Below are positions 33,601 through 44,610 of a stretch of 64,000 nucleotides of DNA, piece after piece; position 1 is the first letter of the stretch, and each line of letters opens with the position of its first letter. Both the position numbers and the translations under genes were made by a program. The stretch spans positions 4,402,001 to 4,466,000 of the forward strand of contig NC_088304.1 of NCBI RefSeq assembly GCF_032854445.1, written 5' to 3'. The notes beneath the pieces were generated by a model. The model had not been told where the DNA came from and searched no databases. It saw only the letters and a program-made list of their open reading frames with translations. Source of the stretch: Liolophura sinensis. Its lineage: Eukaryota; Mollusca; Polyplacophora; Chitonida; Chitonidae.

Positions 33601-36600
33601 AAAAAATGATGACAAGGCACCAGTGATGTGGATATGAGAAAAAATGATGACATGGCACCAGTGATGTGGATATCAGAAAAATGCTGACAAGGCACCAGTG
33701 ATGTGGATATGAGAAAAAATGCCGACATGGCACCAGTGATGTGGATATGAGAAAAAATGATGACATGGCACCAGTGATGTGGATATGCGAAAAATGCTGA
33801 CAAGGCAACAGTGATGTGGATATGAGAAAAAATGATGACATGGCACCAGTGATGTGGATATGAGAAAAAATGATGACATGGCACCAGTAATGTGGATATG
33901 AGAAAAAATGATGCTATATCATGCACGTTTAGAAAAGCTAAGCTAAGTATGAGAACTTAAAAAAATCTTACTTACGGAAGCTGTTCTAGAACCACCAGTA
34001 CTCCATATTTGGGCAATGGCTTGTTTGGTGTGAACTGTTTGTAGTCAATTACCATCCATTCATTGTTGTAACTATGAGAACATGAACAAGAAGTACACAA
34101 ATACATGTAAAACTATAATAGTAAGAAAAAAAAAAAGACAGTGACTTGGAAGACGTCTGATGTCCCACGATGACAGTCATGTAGAGCTATCTCAAGTTGT
34201 CGTCTCTATACAATAAGATCCAACTTGAGGAAAGTTTTAGAGTAAAACATCAAAATATCAGAATCTGATTGTGGCAACAGCAGATGGGCTATAAAGGGCG
34301 CCAGGTGTTCCTTCAGATCTGGTCAGCAACAAGTCACCATAAGAAGGACTGTTACCTGTAGATTTGAATTCATCAACACTGACCTCCATCTGTTAGACCC
34401 CTGATGACTTAAATCAGCTAGGTATTCTCATCTTCACTATTATAAGGAGTACAGTACTTATCCACTAACGTTCCACTGTTATGCATCTGAAACAACGACG
34501 ACCATCCTAATCCAGTTTCAGCCATCCGGTTGGCGTAAATAGTCCGAATCCCTTCCAGAATCTGTCCTGTTGGCTTTACCTTCTTCCACAGGTCAGGGTT
34601 GCCATTCCCAATTGTTGTTTCCATGGTAACCTTTCAACAAAAGACCGCAAAAGATTCAATTATTACCTTAAAATAGATGTTTTTGCCAAAGATAGACTTA
34701 CAGGGCAAAAACCTTTCCCACCAACATGAACAAAATCTTTCCATTAGCATGCGCCTGTTTGTTGGAATAACTTTCATGAGGCAGTTTCACATTTTAAATC
34801 AAACTTAAATATTAATATTGGTACCATTCAGATACATGTATGCTTTGAACAGACCAATTTTAAATTAACTACACATCATCTCAAAGGCTTTTTATGCAGA
34901 TTTTTATTATGGTTTTCATGATTTTTTTTTCCATTTCTGATGGCAAGCCAAATGCAACTTTTTTTCTAATTGTTATCTCTCCACATTTATACATATGTTA
35001 AGATAGTATATACATGAAGAATGAATGAAAGTAATCAGAACATGGTTAGGAGCTGGAAAGAATTGGTGACATCATAAAGTTGATTCAAAATGTCCAGCTT
35101 AGAAACTCACATCACATTCGCTGTAAAATAATGTCAAAAATCATGAAAACAGATTTGAACTCTGCACACAAGGGGCTTTTACATGATGTGAACTTCATTT
35201 AAAGGTAGTCTGATAGTGAATTAATTTTAAAAAAAAGGTAATAAATGCAGTTCTCATAAAGGTTTTCTGTAAATTTTTCAGTTTTTGTGAGATAAAAAAG
35301 GGCAACTTTTGACTTACTAAACCAGAAGACAGAATGTAGAAGTCATCGCCTGAATACAACACACCAGGATAGGATGAAAATGAAACAGCACGCCCAGGGA
35401 TTACATCTGAAAACAAAACAGCATGGCCTGGAATTAAATCTAAATACAGAAACCACATAACCTGGTATTACATCTACAAAGAAAACAGCACGCCCAGGGA
35501 TTATATCTGATAACAAAACAGCATGGCCTGGTGTTAAATCTAAATACAGAAACCACATAACCTGGTATTACATCTACAAAGAAAACAGCATGCCCAGGGA
35601 TTACATCTGAAAACAAAACAGCATGGCCTGGTATTACATCTGAAAACTGACACAGCATGGCCTAGTATTACATCTGAATACAAAACAGCATGACCTGATA
35701 TTACATCTGAAAACAAAACAGCATGGCCTGATATTACATCTGAAAACAGATACAGCAGATCTGGTATTACATCTAAAAACAAAACAGCATGGCCTGGTAT
35801 TACATCTGAAAACAGAACCAGCAGACCTGGTATTACATCTGAAAACAAAACATCATGACTTGGTATGACATCTGAAAACAGAAAATGCAAAACCTGGTAA
35901 TACATCTAAAAAAAAAAATTGCAAAATCTGGTGTTTTGTCATCGGGCCTGGTATTACATCTAAAAGCAAGACAGCATGGCCTGGTATTACATCTAAAAAC
36001 AAACACAGCGTTGCCAAGTATTAGATCTAAAAACAAAAATTGCTAAACCTGGTGTTTTGTCTAAAAACAAACATAGCGTGGCCTGGTATTACATCTAAAA
36101 ACAAGACAGAATGCCCTGGTATTACATCTAAAAACAAAACAGCATGGCCTGGTGTTAAATCTAAATACAGAAACCACATAACCTGGTATTACATCTACAC
36201 AGAAAACAGCACGGCCTAGTATTACATCTGAAAACAAAACAGCATGGCCTGGTATTACATCTGAAAACTGACACAGCATGACCTGGTATTACATCTGAAA
36301 ACAAAACAGCATGGTCTGGTATTACATCTAAAAACAGATACAGCAGACCTGGTATTATGTCTAAAAACAAAACAGCATGACCTGGTATTACATCTAAAAA
36401 CAAAACATCATGACCTGGTATTACATCTAAAAACAGAAACTGCAAAACCTGGTAATACATCTAAAAATAAAAATTGCAAAACCTGGTGTTTTTTTCATCG
36501 GGCCTGGTATTACATCTAAAAACAAGACAGCATGGCCTGGTATTACATCTAAAAACAAACACAGCGTGGCCTGGTATTACATCTAAAAACAAAAATTGCT

Positions 36601-39600
36601 AAACCTGGTGTTTTGTCTAAAAACAAACACAGCATGGCCTGGTATTACATCTAAAAACAAGACAGAATGCCCTGGTATTACATCTAAAAACAAACACAGC
36701 ATGGTCTGGTATTACCTCTGAAAACAGACAGAGCATGACCTAGTAACACACCTAAAACAGAAACAGCATGGCCTGGTATTACATCTGAAAACTGTCACAG
36801 CATGACCTGGTATTACATCTGAAAACAAAACAGCATGGTCTGGTATTACATCTAAAAACAGATACAGCAGACCTGGTATTATGTCTAAAAACAAAACAGC
36901 ATGACCTGGTATTACATCTAAAAACAAAACATCATGACCTGGTATTACATCTGAAAACAGAAACTGCAAAACCTGGTAATACATCTAAAAATAAAAATTG
37001 CAAAACCTGGTGTTTTTTTCATCGGGCCTGGTATTACATCTAAAAACAAGACAGCATGGCCTGGTATTACATCTAAAAACAAACACAGCGTGGCCTGGTA
37101 TTACATCTAAAAACAAAAATTGCTAAACCTGGTGTTTTGTCTAAAAACAAACACAGCATGGCCTGGTATTACATCTAAAAACAAGACAGAATGCCCTGGT
37201 ATTACATCTAAAAACAAACACAGCATGGTCTGGTATTACCTCTGAAAACAGACAGAGCATGACCTAGTAACACACCTAAAACAGAAACAGTATGCTCTGG
37301 TATTACATCTGAAAACAGACACAGCATGACCTGGTGTTATTTCTAAACACAGAGTGAATCAAGTTTTATTGAATATTGCTCAGTAGTTGGGGAGACTGAT
37401 GATTACAATGAAGTCATATATCTCCTATGACCTGGGGAAGCAGGTTCAAGGTCATTAGCACTGCCCACACTTTAATATCTTCCATGAGGCGCCACCAGTG
37501 AATCCCTGTAGGAAACATTTCAGTAAAATATTCGACAATGTCAATTTTCGATCAGCTTTCTACTGAACTGGAGATAAACACTTTCACAAAATTTTGCAAC
37601 AATACATAAATCTGGCTTCAGATATTTTGGTACGGGACAGATGGATGTGTATCACTACGAAAATATCATTTAGTCAAGGCTGAACAAGGGATAACAAATC
37701 AGATATGTTTGTGCCTCAAGTTTCCTTAATTTGCTGAAAGGATTTTTCACTTATTTATTTATTTATTTGATTGATGTCTAATGCCATACTCTAGAACATT
37801 TCATTTATGTGACAGCAGTCAGCATTATGGCGGGAGGAAACCAGGAAGAGCCCTGTGGAAACCCACGACCATCCGCAGGTTGCAAAAGGATAACTCAGAA
37901 ACATTTGTTACTATTTTTAATTCCGTGGGTCTCTTACCTGACTGTGGAATCATGTGAAATCCAAAGTCGTATTTCTTCAAAATCCTCAACATCGTCTCGA
38001 AACCACTCCAAGTGTCATGTGACACATAGAGATCGGCGTTGTCAGGGAGTAATTTAATGAGCGCTGAGCACGACCCCGAACCATGCACACGGTCACGATC
38101 TTCTTTGTTCAAAGCTGATTCCAAGTCTTCTAAATCTCCTCCGATTTGAAACATTCTGAAAAACAATATAATGTTATTACATGTAGAATGGGAAAGAAGA
38201 CTCATGTTTGATTGGCTGACAAGAGACATCGCCATAAAGCTCATCTATTGGTCACATCTGAAAGAGCATATCATTTGTATTAAGAGTCTCTATACAATGC
38301 CAACAAGTATTTAACTTGGTCCTTGCAATCTGAAACACCAGTTAAACAGGGACACCTCCTGTTCACATTTGGCTTAATACCACACCGGCCATTTCATGGT
38401 AAAAAAGTCTTCTGAACCAGAAAACAGGGAGTATGCTTTTCTAAATTAATATGGCAAATATATAAAATCAAAAAAATAAAAAAAGGAGAGGTAGTTTATA
38501 ACACAAAAAACCTGATTTAAACTTGAAAAGACAAAAAGGAAAAGACAAAAAACAAAACAAAGAAAATGAAGTAATTTTCATTAGATATACCAATGGAAAT
38601 TGTGTCTCAAACACCTTCAACTTTTTAAAAATCTTTTGAGTTACACGGAATGGAAACTTTTCCCACCTAAATTAACTTGAATCTAAGTTGTGTAAGGTAT
38701 TGTTCATTCCTGTCTTGGCAATTACGATTTAAGGGTTTATAGAGCTGTTTGTTGTGTATATACCGCTCAAACTTGTGTCATACCAAGAATGCGCAGAATT
38801 TGAGGTAGTTGATGAGGTATTAAACACGGTTCAGAGGTATCGGTGACACAACAAACACCAAGACAAAGGTGGTAAACTCTATTCTACCTCCCAAAAAAGA
38901 AGAAAATGAAGCAAAAACAGCATATTTCATGATGCCCGTCTCTTATACGCCCTCCACGGAGGTCATGCATTTTAGGCCAATCAACAGGAAACTTAGGCCA
39001 TTGCAGGACATAGGAAGGTAAAAGTTTACTGTACATGTACTTTGACGTCGCAGACCTGAGTTCAAATTGGAATATCATGAAAAAAATGTTTCTTTTTTCA
39101 GGTCATGGTATCTGGGTGTAAAATAACAAAAATGTGAAAACAAAAGGGATATCTATAAATTGTGCGAAGTAACATTTTTATTGCTGAATTCAAATAGTTC
39201 GACTGTATGTAAATCATAAAAAACAAATCTAATAACTAAACAACTTCAAATTCTTTAACTTGTAGAAACAAACAACATAAACTGATATTTATTCAGGGAG
39301 GTAACCATACCAGCCTGTGTGTTGCATGACACACGCATGTTGTTTGTAAGGTCATCTCTATTTAATATGTATATTTGTACACAGTCTGCAACTAACAGTG
39401 GGGTAGAATTGTGGGCAAACAGTTAACATTATACTTATATATCACATATATATATATGTATGATCAATTCAGTTGTCATTATGCTGGCTTCCTCTCCGGC
39501 TGTAAGTGGGAAGGTCTGTCAGCAACCTGCGGATGATCGTGGGTTTCCCCCGGGCTGTGCCCGGTTTCCACCCACCATAATGCTGGCCGCTGTCGTATAA

Positions 39601-42100
39601 GTGAAATATTCTTGAGTACGGCATAAAACACCAATCAAAAAAAAAAAAAAAAAAAAATCAGTTGTCATTACGTTGGAAAATTGAGGCACCTCATGAAATG
39701 CCTTCAACATTCGTGGTGGGCTTTATGGACCATACCTGCCCTTCATCACAATCCTCTTTGCCTTCGGTTATGCTACTGACGAAATGACCATCTCCAGAAA
39801 TGAACTGAATATACATGTGTAGTAATATTTGAACTTACAGAAAGCCAAATGGATCCTTGATGACATAAGACGGCTCAGAAGAAATTCCCACATAACCATC
39901 ATGAAGAGCATTTAACTGAATCAACAGTAACATCACCTGAAACAGAAAATGAAAGTGACCACAACAACATTATGTTAATGTAAATGTAGGCCTTCTATAA
40001 CTTGGCCTATACTTGGCCGCCAATTTTGCCCATGGTTGATTTTGAGAAATCTGCTTGTTTTGAAATTATATACTGGAAACTGAAGAGTCAAACGTAATAT
40101 TTTAAAACAAGTGTTTGTTATAAACAACAGCACCCTATTGGGCCAAAAAATACACCCTATTGGAAGAATTTTTAGGTCAAATACAATAGGTTACTTATTG
40201 AGCAGCCTTCTCGTATTTGTTGATTCGCTGATGTTACATGTATACTGCATTACACTGCATATGGTTGATTTACTTATTTATTTGACTGTTGTTTTATACT
40301 GTACTCAAAATATTTCACTTAAACAATGGCAGCCAGCACTATGGTGGGAGGAATCTGAGCAGAGCCTGGGGGAAACAACAACCATCTGTAGGTTACTAGC
40401 AGACCTTCTCACGTGTGATTGAAGAGGAAGCCAGGATGAGCTGGACTTGAACTCACGGCGACTCCATTGATGAGAGGCCTCTGGGTCACTGTGATGCACT
40501 GGCACGCTAACCACTAAGCCACTACTGCCCTCTATATGGTTGATTATAAAGTTCATGTACATGTATTATTAAAATGGATTAAAACATGGGTGGGCTAATG
40601 GATGACAATATGACAACAAAGAATAACACTGTGGGTAATTTATTCCTCCTTTTCTAGCTTATAGTAAATGACCTTAAATTTCCCCTTAAAAAGTTCAATT
40701 TTACGGGCGATTAAATATCATATAGTATCACATTCAGTTCTGAAACTTACATTTTTCCAGTAGGATATCACCCTACCTTCGTCAAAAGACCATTCTCTGA
40801 CTCGCATAATTCTCAGAATCAGGCAAAATGCAAAATTCTTTGCCCTTAACCATAACTATTAAAGACCATCTTGTATGAAGATATTTTTTAGACAAAATGG
40901 ATTAGATGTAATTTTTGACTAGGCCTTTTGTACCTGGTGCCAGAGGGGGTTATTATCTGCCAACTGTTCAATCTGAGAGTACATCCATTTCAAGTTGGTT
41001 TGCAGGAAAGTTTGAAGCCTCGTACAGTATGGTGACAGAGGAGTCTGACAGTAGCCCTTCACCGTGTTCTCCCAGTTTAATGTGATGAGGTCAGAGGTCA
41101 AAAAGCCCTCTGCCAGACCAGCAGCATAGGCTTGAATGTGATCATCAAAGCTTTCTTCTGTGACAATGTCCAAAAAGCTCCATCTGTTGAAGGCAAATTT
41201 TTGACATATAAGTGGCCAATACAGTATTTGATTTAAAACTAAAACTCTCAAAGACTAAAAATTAGAAAGATAAATACCTGTACAAGCCATGAATTCCTCT
41301 AACACCCCCACCCCCAAAACCTGAAATGTCAACACTAACGATGATCACAATCCCTTAACACAGCTAATACAACAAACAATAAAAAAAACACCCATAATAA
41401 AATGTTTCACCTAGTAAACCATGTGACACAGACAAAATTTCACAGTTCAACACAATTCCGTCTTGTTTGATTGGTCAGCTCGATTGTTTCGATTGCCAAA
41501 GTTTGGTTGGAGGGGACACACGAAGATAATTTCTTCGCCAGTATGCCACACGTTTGATACAAGCGAATCAATTTTTGAGATGTTGAGAAATTCATAAAAT
41601 ACGCCTGTGCACTAGAAAATATCCGTCTAGTGTGTCCCCCGCTTAATATACTGTGGCTGCTTGCACTATAGTTGGTGGAAGCCAAGCAGAGCCTGTGATA
41701 ATACGAACTACCATCCAGAGGTTGTTGCCTGACCTTTCCACGTAAGACCAGAGTAATGGGGTGCACGTCGCTAAGTGATATATTGGAGTAATGTCGACAA
41801 TTAAACTTGTCAGGAACGAGTGGTCCGTAGGTCCGGAGAGGGGAGGAAGTTTACTGTAGGGGCGGTATGAAGTTCAGAGATGACCCCCAGGCCGAATACT
41901 TACCCCGTTTGATCTATTTTGTTTGTGAAATTCCCGTAAGCTACCCAATTGGAAACAGATTGATGATTGATCACAAACTTCTTTGTGCCAGAATCATAAG
42001 TGATGTAGACTTCATTTGCCGCTGAATGCAGAATTAATTGCAAAACAGTTGACGCCAACAGAAACCAAGCAAACTTTGACTGCCTCATGTCCACCGCCAT
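30646..42100 (-). CDS. Phospholipase B-like protein (PLBD1/PLBD2 family), 11 exons, complete
   Basis: Exons in order of reading: 42100-41904, 41183-40934, 39936-39839, 38155-37938, 35406-35318, 34630-34470, 34071-33976, 32793-32722, 32481-32329, 31718-31559 and 30828-30646 (TGA). All have AG/GT ends and matching phases, and total 1677 nt, giving 558 residues, the usual length of this family. Residues about 9-28 form a signal peptide. Family landmarks are the AYAAG/NTV region (exon 2), L-I-Q-L-N-A-L-H-D-G-Y (exon 3), SCSALIKLLP and DLYVSHDTW (exon 4), FSSYPG and DDFY (exon 5), ETTIGN (exon 6), W-M-V-I-D-Y (exon 7), YDHAPRANIFRRD (exon 9), YNDFQ-D (exon 10) and SGPTFDQQPPF (exon 11). The Cys near residue 211 in SCSAL fits the family's N-terminal nucleophile, exposed by self-cleavage in the lysosome. 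Family members are lysosomal amidase/lipase-like hydrolases; the true substrate is not shown by sequence. Confidence 0.93.
30845..31475. repeat. 28-30-bp minisatellite in the last intron of the phospholipase B-like gene
   Basis: About 21 copies of 'aatacagctccattggtatcatcaca' and later 'aatacagctccattagtgtgctcatagc' lie between exon 11 (ends 30828) and exon 10 (starts 31559). The array starts about 15 bp from the exon 11 splice acceptor. On the minus strand its units (TGTATTATCA...GATGATACCAG) loosely resemble the acceptor plus exon start (TGTATTTTCAGATGACCAG). Confidence 0.85.
33085..33912. repeat. 37-38-bp minisatellite in intron 7
   Basis: About 22 copies of a unit made of 'atgatgacatggcaccag' and 'tgatgtggatatgagaaaa' lie between exons 32722-32793 and 33976-34071 of the phospholipase B-like gene. 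Minus-strand open frames of His/Ser/Leu-rich repeats result from the array and are not genes. Confidence 0.92.
35318..35406 (-). other. Exon 5 of the phospholipase B-like gene: source of the 33-bp array
   Basis: An 89-nt exon encoding D-V-I-P-G-R-A-V-S-F-S-S-Y-P-G and then S-G-D-D-F-Y-I-L-S-S-G-L. The codons PG, FSSYPG and DDFY match the family closely, which fixes the frame. Its 3' splice site reads 'tttttcag' then 'atgtaatccctgggcg'. The phases on both sides fit (one leftover base from exon 4, zero into exon 6). The upstream intron consists almost wholly of copies of this exon's beginning. Confidence 0.88.
35407..37345 (-). repeat. 33-bp array made of a 3' splice site plus exon start
   Basis: On the minus strand the unit is 'ttttcagatgtaatacc' plus 'aggccatgctgttttg', 33 bp, close to 60 copies. 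It matches the junction of exon 5 ('tttttcag' + 'atgtaatccctgggcgtgctgttt') and reaches that exon directly. Most units keep the pyrimidine tract, the CAG, and an open frame giving D-V-I-P-G-H-A-V-L-F-S. A higher-order repeat of about 524 bp is also visible (for example, 'catcgggcctgg' at 36496 and 37020). Confidence 0.95.
37745..37885 (-). repeat. SINE 3' part, reverse orientation
   Basis: It starts 'cttatttatttatttatttg', then 'ttgatgtctaatgccatact', 'cagcattatggcgggaggaa' and 'ccacgaccatccgcaggttg', matching the SINE body. Confidence 0.85.
37938..38155 (-). other. Exon 4 of the phospholipase B-like gene: nucleophile Cys exon
   Basis: This exon encodes G-G-D-L-E-D-L-E, then G-S-C-S-A-L-I-K-L, then D-L-Y-V-S-H-D-T-W. 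In this Ntn-hydrolase family the chain is cut just before this Cys to create the active N-terminus (established for mammalian members). A SINE fragment in reverse orientation lies about 50 bp past its 5' splice site (37745-37885). Confidence 0.85.
39482..39657 (+). repeat. SINE, 5'-truncated, with 13-bp target duplication
   Basis: It begins inside the SINE body ('tgctggcttcctctccggc') and ends 'acggcataaaacaccaatc' with a run of about 23 A. It is flanked by TCAGTTGTCATTA on both sides (39469-39481 and 39658-39670), showing a recent truncated insertion in intron 3 of the phospholipase B-like gene. Confidence 0.93.
40268..40530 (-). repeat. tRNA-derived SINE, full-length, reverse orientation
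   Basis: It reads 'ttacttatttatttgactg', 'ctatggtgggaggaatctg', 'ggaagccaggatgagctgg' and 'acttgaactcacggcgactc' (B-box), and ends 'cgctaaccactaagccac' (A-box) at the right. It lies in intron 2 of the phospholipase B-like gene. Confidence 0.88.
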
Positions 42101-42164
42101 TTTGATACGGGCCGCGTCATGTGACCCAGTCACATGACCAGTGTCAGCTGACGGCGTTCCAAGT

Positions 42165-42628
42165 GGACGCAGACCCCCATTACAACTTCCGTTTTTCAGT
42201 AGGTTTTTCGATTGTAGTTCTGTGTATTTTAGGGTGTAAAGTCTTTTTTTGCTGCCAGCCTGCCGTTTTAGGTGTACCGGTGCATGCCTGGTATCAAAAT
42301 GATGGAAATTGTCTAAGCTTTGGGCAGGTATGAGTTTTAATGGTGAAAGTTTGAAATTCTGGGCGAGAGGACACAAGGAGACAGGTGGTGATGAGGCTGC
42401 GAGTGACGTCCCCTTGGCGTTGCTATGGTGCTAGGCACCCCTCCCAGCTGCCGGCATGGAATGGTCCAGATTTTGACGGTCAACCTATGTCAAGATTTTT
42501 ACAGCTTCTTTCTCACATGCTGGGCCAGGTATGCACCAAAGCTTGTTGGCCTCGGAATGTTTGGGACTGAGCTACAGCGCTAAACGTTAACATTGCCGCT
42601 TATGGAAAACTAATGGGGGTCTGTGGCC
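42165..42628. mobile_element. MITE-like element, copy 1 (464 bp)
   Basis: The ends are inverted repeats: GGACGCAGACCCCCATTA at the left and, on the other strand, GGCCACAGACCCCCATTA at the right. AAGT lies on both sides (42161-42164 and 42629-42632). The inside is about 90% like copy 2 at 44177-44606 and has no long coding frame. It begins 65 bp upstream of the ATG of the phospholipase B-like gene, so it may carry part of that gene's promoter or 5' UTR. The superfamily is not assigned. Confidence 0.8.
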
Positions 42629-43085
42629 AAGTATAACAGCCGCCTCCATCAACCTTAGCTTTTCAATACATTTATCTCTCTCTCTCTCTTCCAAATCTCT
42701 CGGGTAACGTTGCATATTGTAGATGGCGACTAAGAAATAAATGGAGAACTGAATAAATGAATTTACTAATAATATATTCTATTCACAATTTCGTGAATCC
42801 GGTTAAATACATGCAATTAACATGGAGCTTAATGGGCAAAATGCTGATTTTAGCCTATTCCTGAAGGCTAAGGTTCCGTATATAGCTTACAGTCCTACCT
42901 GTAGGCTAGGACTATCGTCTGTTTCTTTTAGCCAGTCGCCTATATTCAGGTGTGTGTACAATCGGTCATACTCGCTAACAAAATTGCCTTCTGTCAGTGA
43001 CACATAGCAACACAAGCTCCACACATCGGTATATTGGAAGACCATGTTCTTGCAAAGAAAATGAAGATAGAGCGCTTTTTCCAAT

Positions 43086-43586
43086 ATTTAATGTTAAACT
43101 CCATAAACCATGTTTCGACACCAAGAAGTCATTGCCTCGGATGACGTCATAATTATTCAGAAACCAGTGACATGTTGGATATTGGATGCGAGTTCAATGT
43201 GTTTTGACGAAGGGCGACACCAGTTACCTAAACTGCTATCAACTTGAATTTAAACCCTGTTTCTGACAGTGCCATATTTGACAATGTTAGGACGTTTTAG
43301 TATAATATAACCTTCATAAATGAATTTTATTTTTTCTCTTGTAGCATATGATCTTGCATGCTAGGGCATTCTGTTATAAACAAAATCTATTCGTTGAGAC
43401 AGCAGTGTAGCTGTGTTATCGCGTGAAGTTTGTTCTAACCGCATGCTGTTGTAGCTATATTGTATAACAAATTACTCTCCACGCTCATTGCCCAGGATGC
43501 AACTTACTTCTGAATAATTATGACATCCCCCGATACAATAAGTTCTTGGTGTTGAAACCACGCTTATGGAGTTTAACATTATGAAT
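43086..43586. mobile_element. Inverted-repeat element of about 500 bp
   Basis: The left arm (43086-43162: 'aatgttaaactccataaac', 'acaccaagaagtcattg', 'tcataattattcagaa') matches the reverse complement of the right arm (43508-43586: 'ttctgaataattatgacatc', 'aagttcttggtgttgaaacc', 'tatggagtttaacatt') over about 78 bp with roughly 80% identity. No coding capacity is seen inside. This is consistent with an old foldback or MITE-like element; its exact ends are not resolved. Confidence 0.65.
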
Positions 43587-44176
43587 TAGAAAAAAAAAAG
43601 TGTTCTAAATTCAATTGCCTTGCAATGTTATGAACGTACAAGATATCAATATGTAGAGCTTAAGTTGTTATGTTAGGCAATTATGTTAATGAGTGGGCGT
43701 ATGACTGATTTCACAAACAGCTGCACACAGACGACTGGCTAAAAGAAATACATGTAGACTATAATGTAACATCTGTTATATTAGTCCCAGATATACGTAC
43801 GGCATTGTCAGCATGGGATTTAACATATTCCTCGGCCACTTTCTCGGACTTTTGGCTGACACTGACTAGACAGAGTCGGTGCGAAGAGAATGGGACAGCA
43901 TGAACCCAGACAACGCTGCTGGCTAACACCTTTAATTTTATGAATAGGACTGGTTTTCGCGAATTTGACTTCGGATGACTATTGATTTACCGGGTGACGA
44001 TCAGAATTGTGATTTTTATATACTTCACCTATACTATATTTAATTCAATGAAGATTTATTCCATGAACAGTTATCTGACATGTAGTGTCAGGAATTCGTT
44101 TTAATGTAGACCCCAGAACCGAAACGTATATGCATAAACCCGGAGATCCCCCCAATAAACCAACTCACAGCTAGTG

Positions 44177-44606
44177 GGTCACAGACCCCCATTACAACTT
44201 CCGTTTTTCAGGAGGAAGGGTGTAAAGTCTTTTTTTGCTGCCAGCCTGCTGTTTTTTGGTGTACAGGTGCATGCTTGGTATCAAAGTGATGGAAATTGTC
44301 TAAGCTTTTGGCAGGTATGAGTTTTACTGATGAAAGTTTGAAATTCAGGGCGAAGGACACAAGGAGACAGGTAGTGATGAGTCTATGAGTGACGTCCCCT
44401 TGGCGTTGCTGGGCACCCCTCCCGACTGCCGGCATAGAAAGGTCCAGATATTGACGTTCAACTTGTGTCAAGATTTTTATGGCTTCTTTATCACAGGCTC
44501 GGCCAGGTATGCACCAAAGCTTTTTGGCCACGGAATGTTTGGGGCTGAGCTACAGCGCTAAACGTTAACATTGTCGCTTACGGAAAGTTAATGGGGGTCT
44601 GTGGCC
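44177..44606. mobile_element. MITE-like element, copy 2 (430 bp)
   Basis: The inverted ends are GGTCACAGACCCCCATTA and, on the other strand, GGCCACAGACCCCCATTA. AGTG flanks both sides (44173-44176 and 44607-44610). It shares the whole internal sequence with copy 1, lacking a 30-bp piece near its left end and a 9-bp piece in the middle. Confidence 0.8.
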
Positions 44607-44610
44607 AGTG

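Noticed and set aside
33184-33926. Minus-strand open frames of up to 234 codons
   Set aside because: They are translations of the 37-38-bp array in an intron, with three frames open at once and no conserved features.
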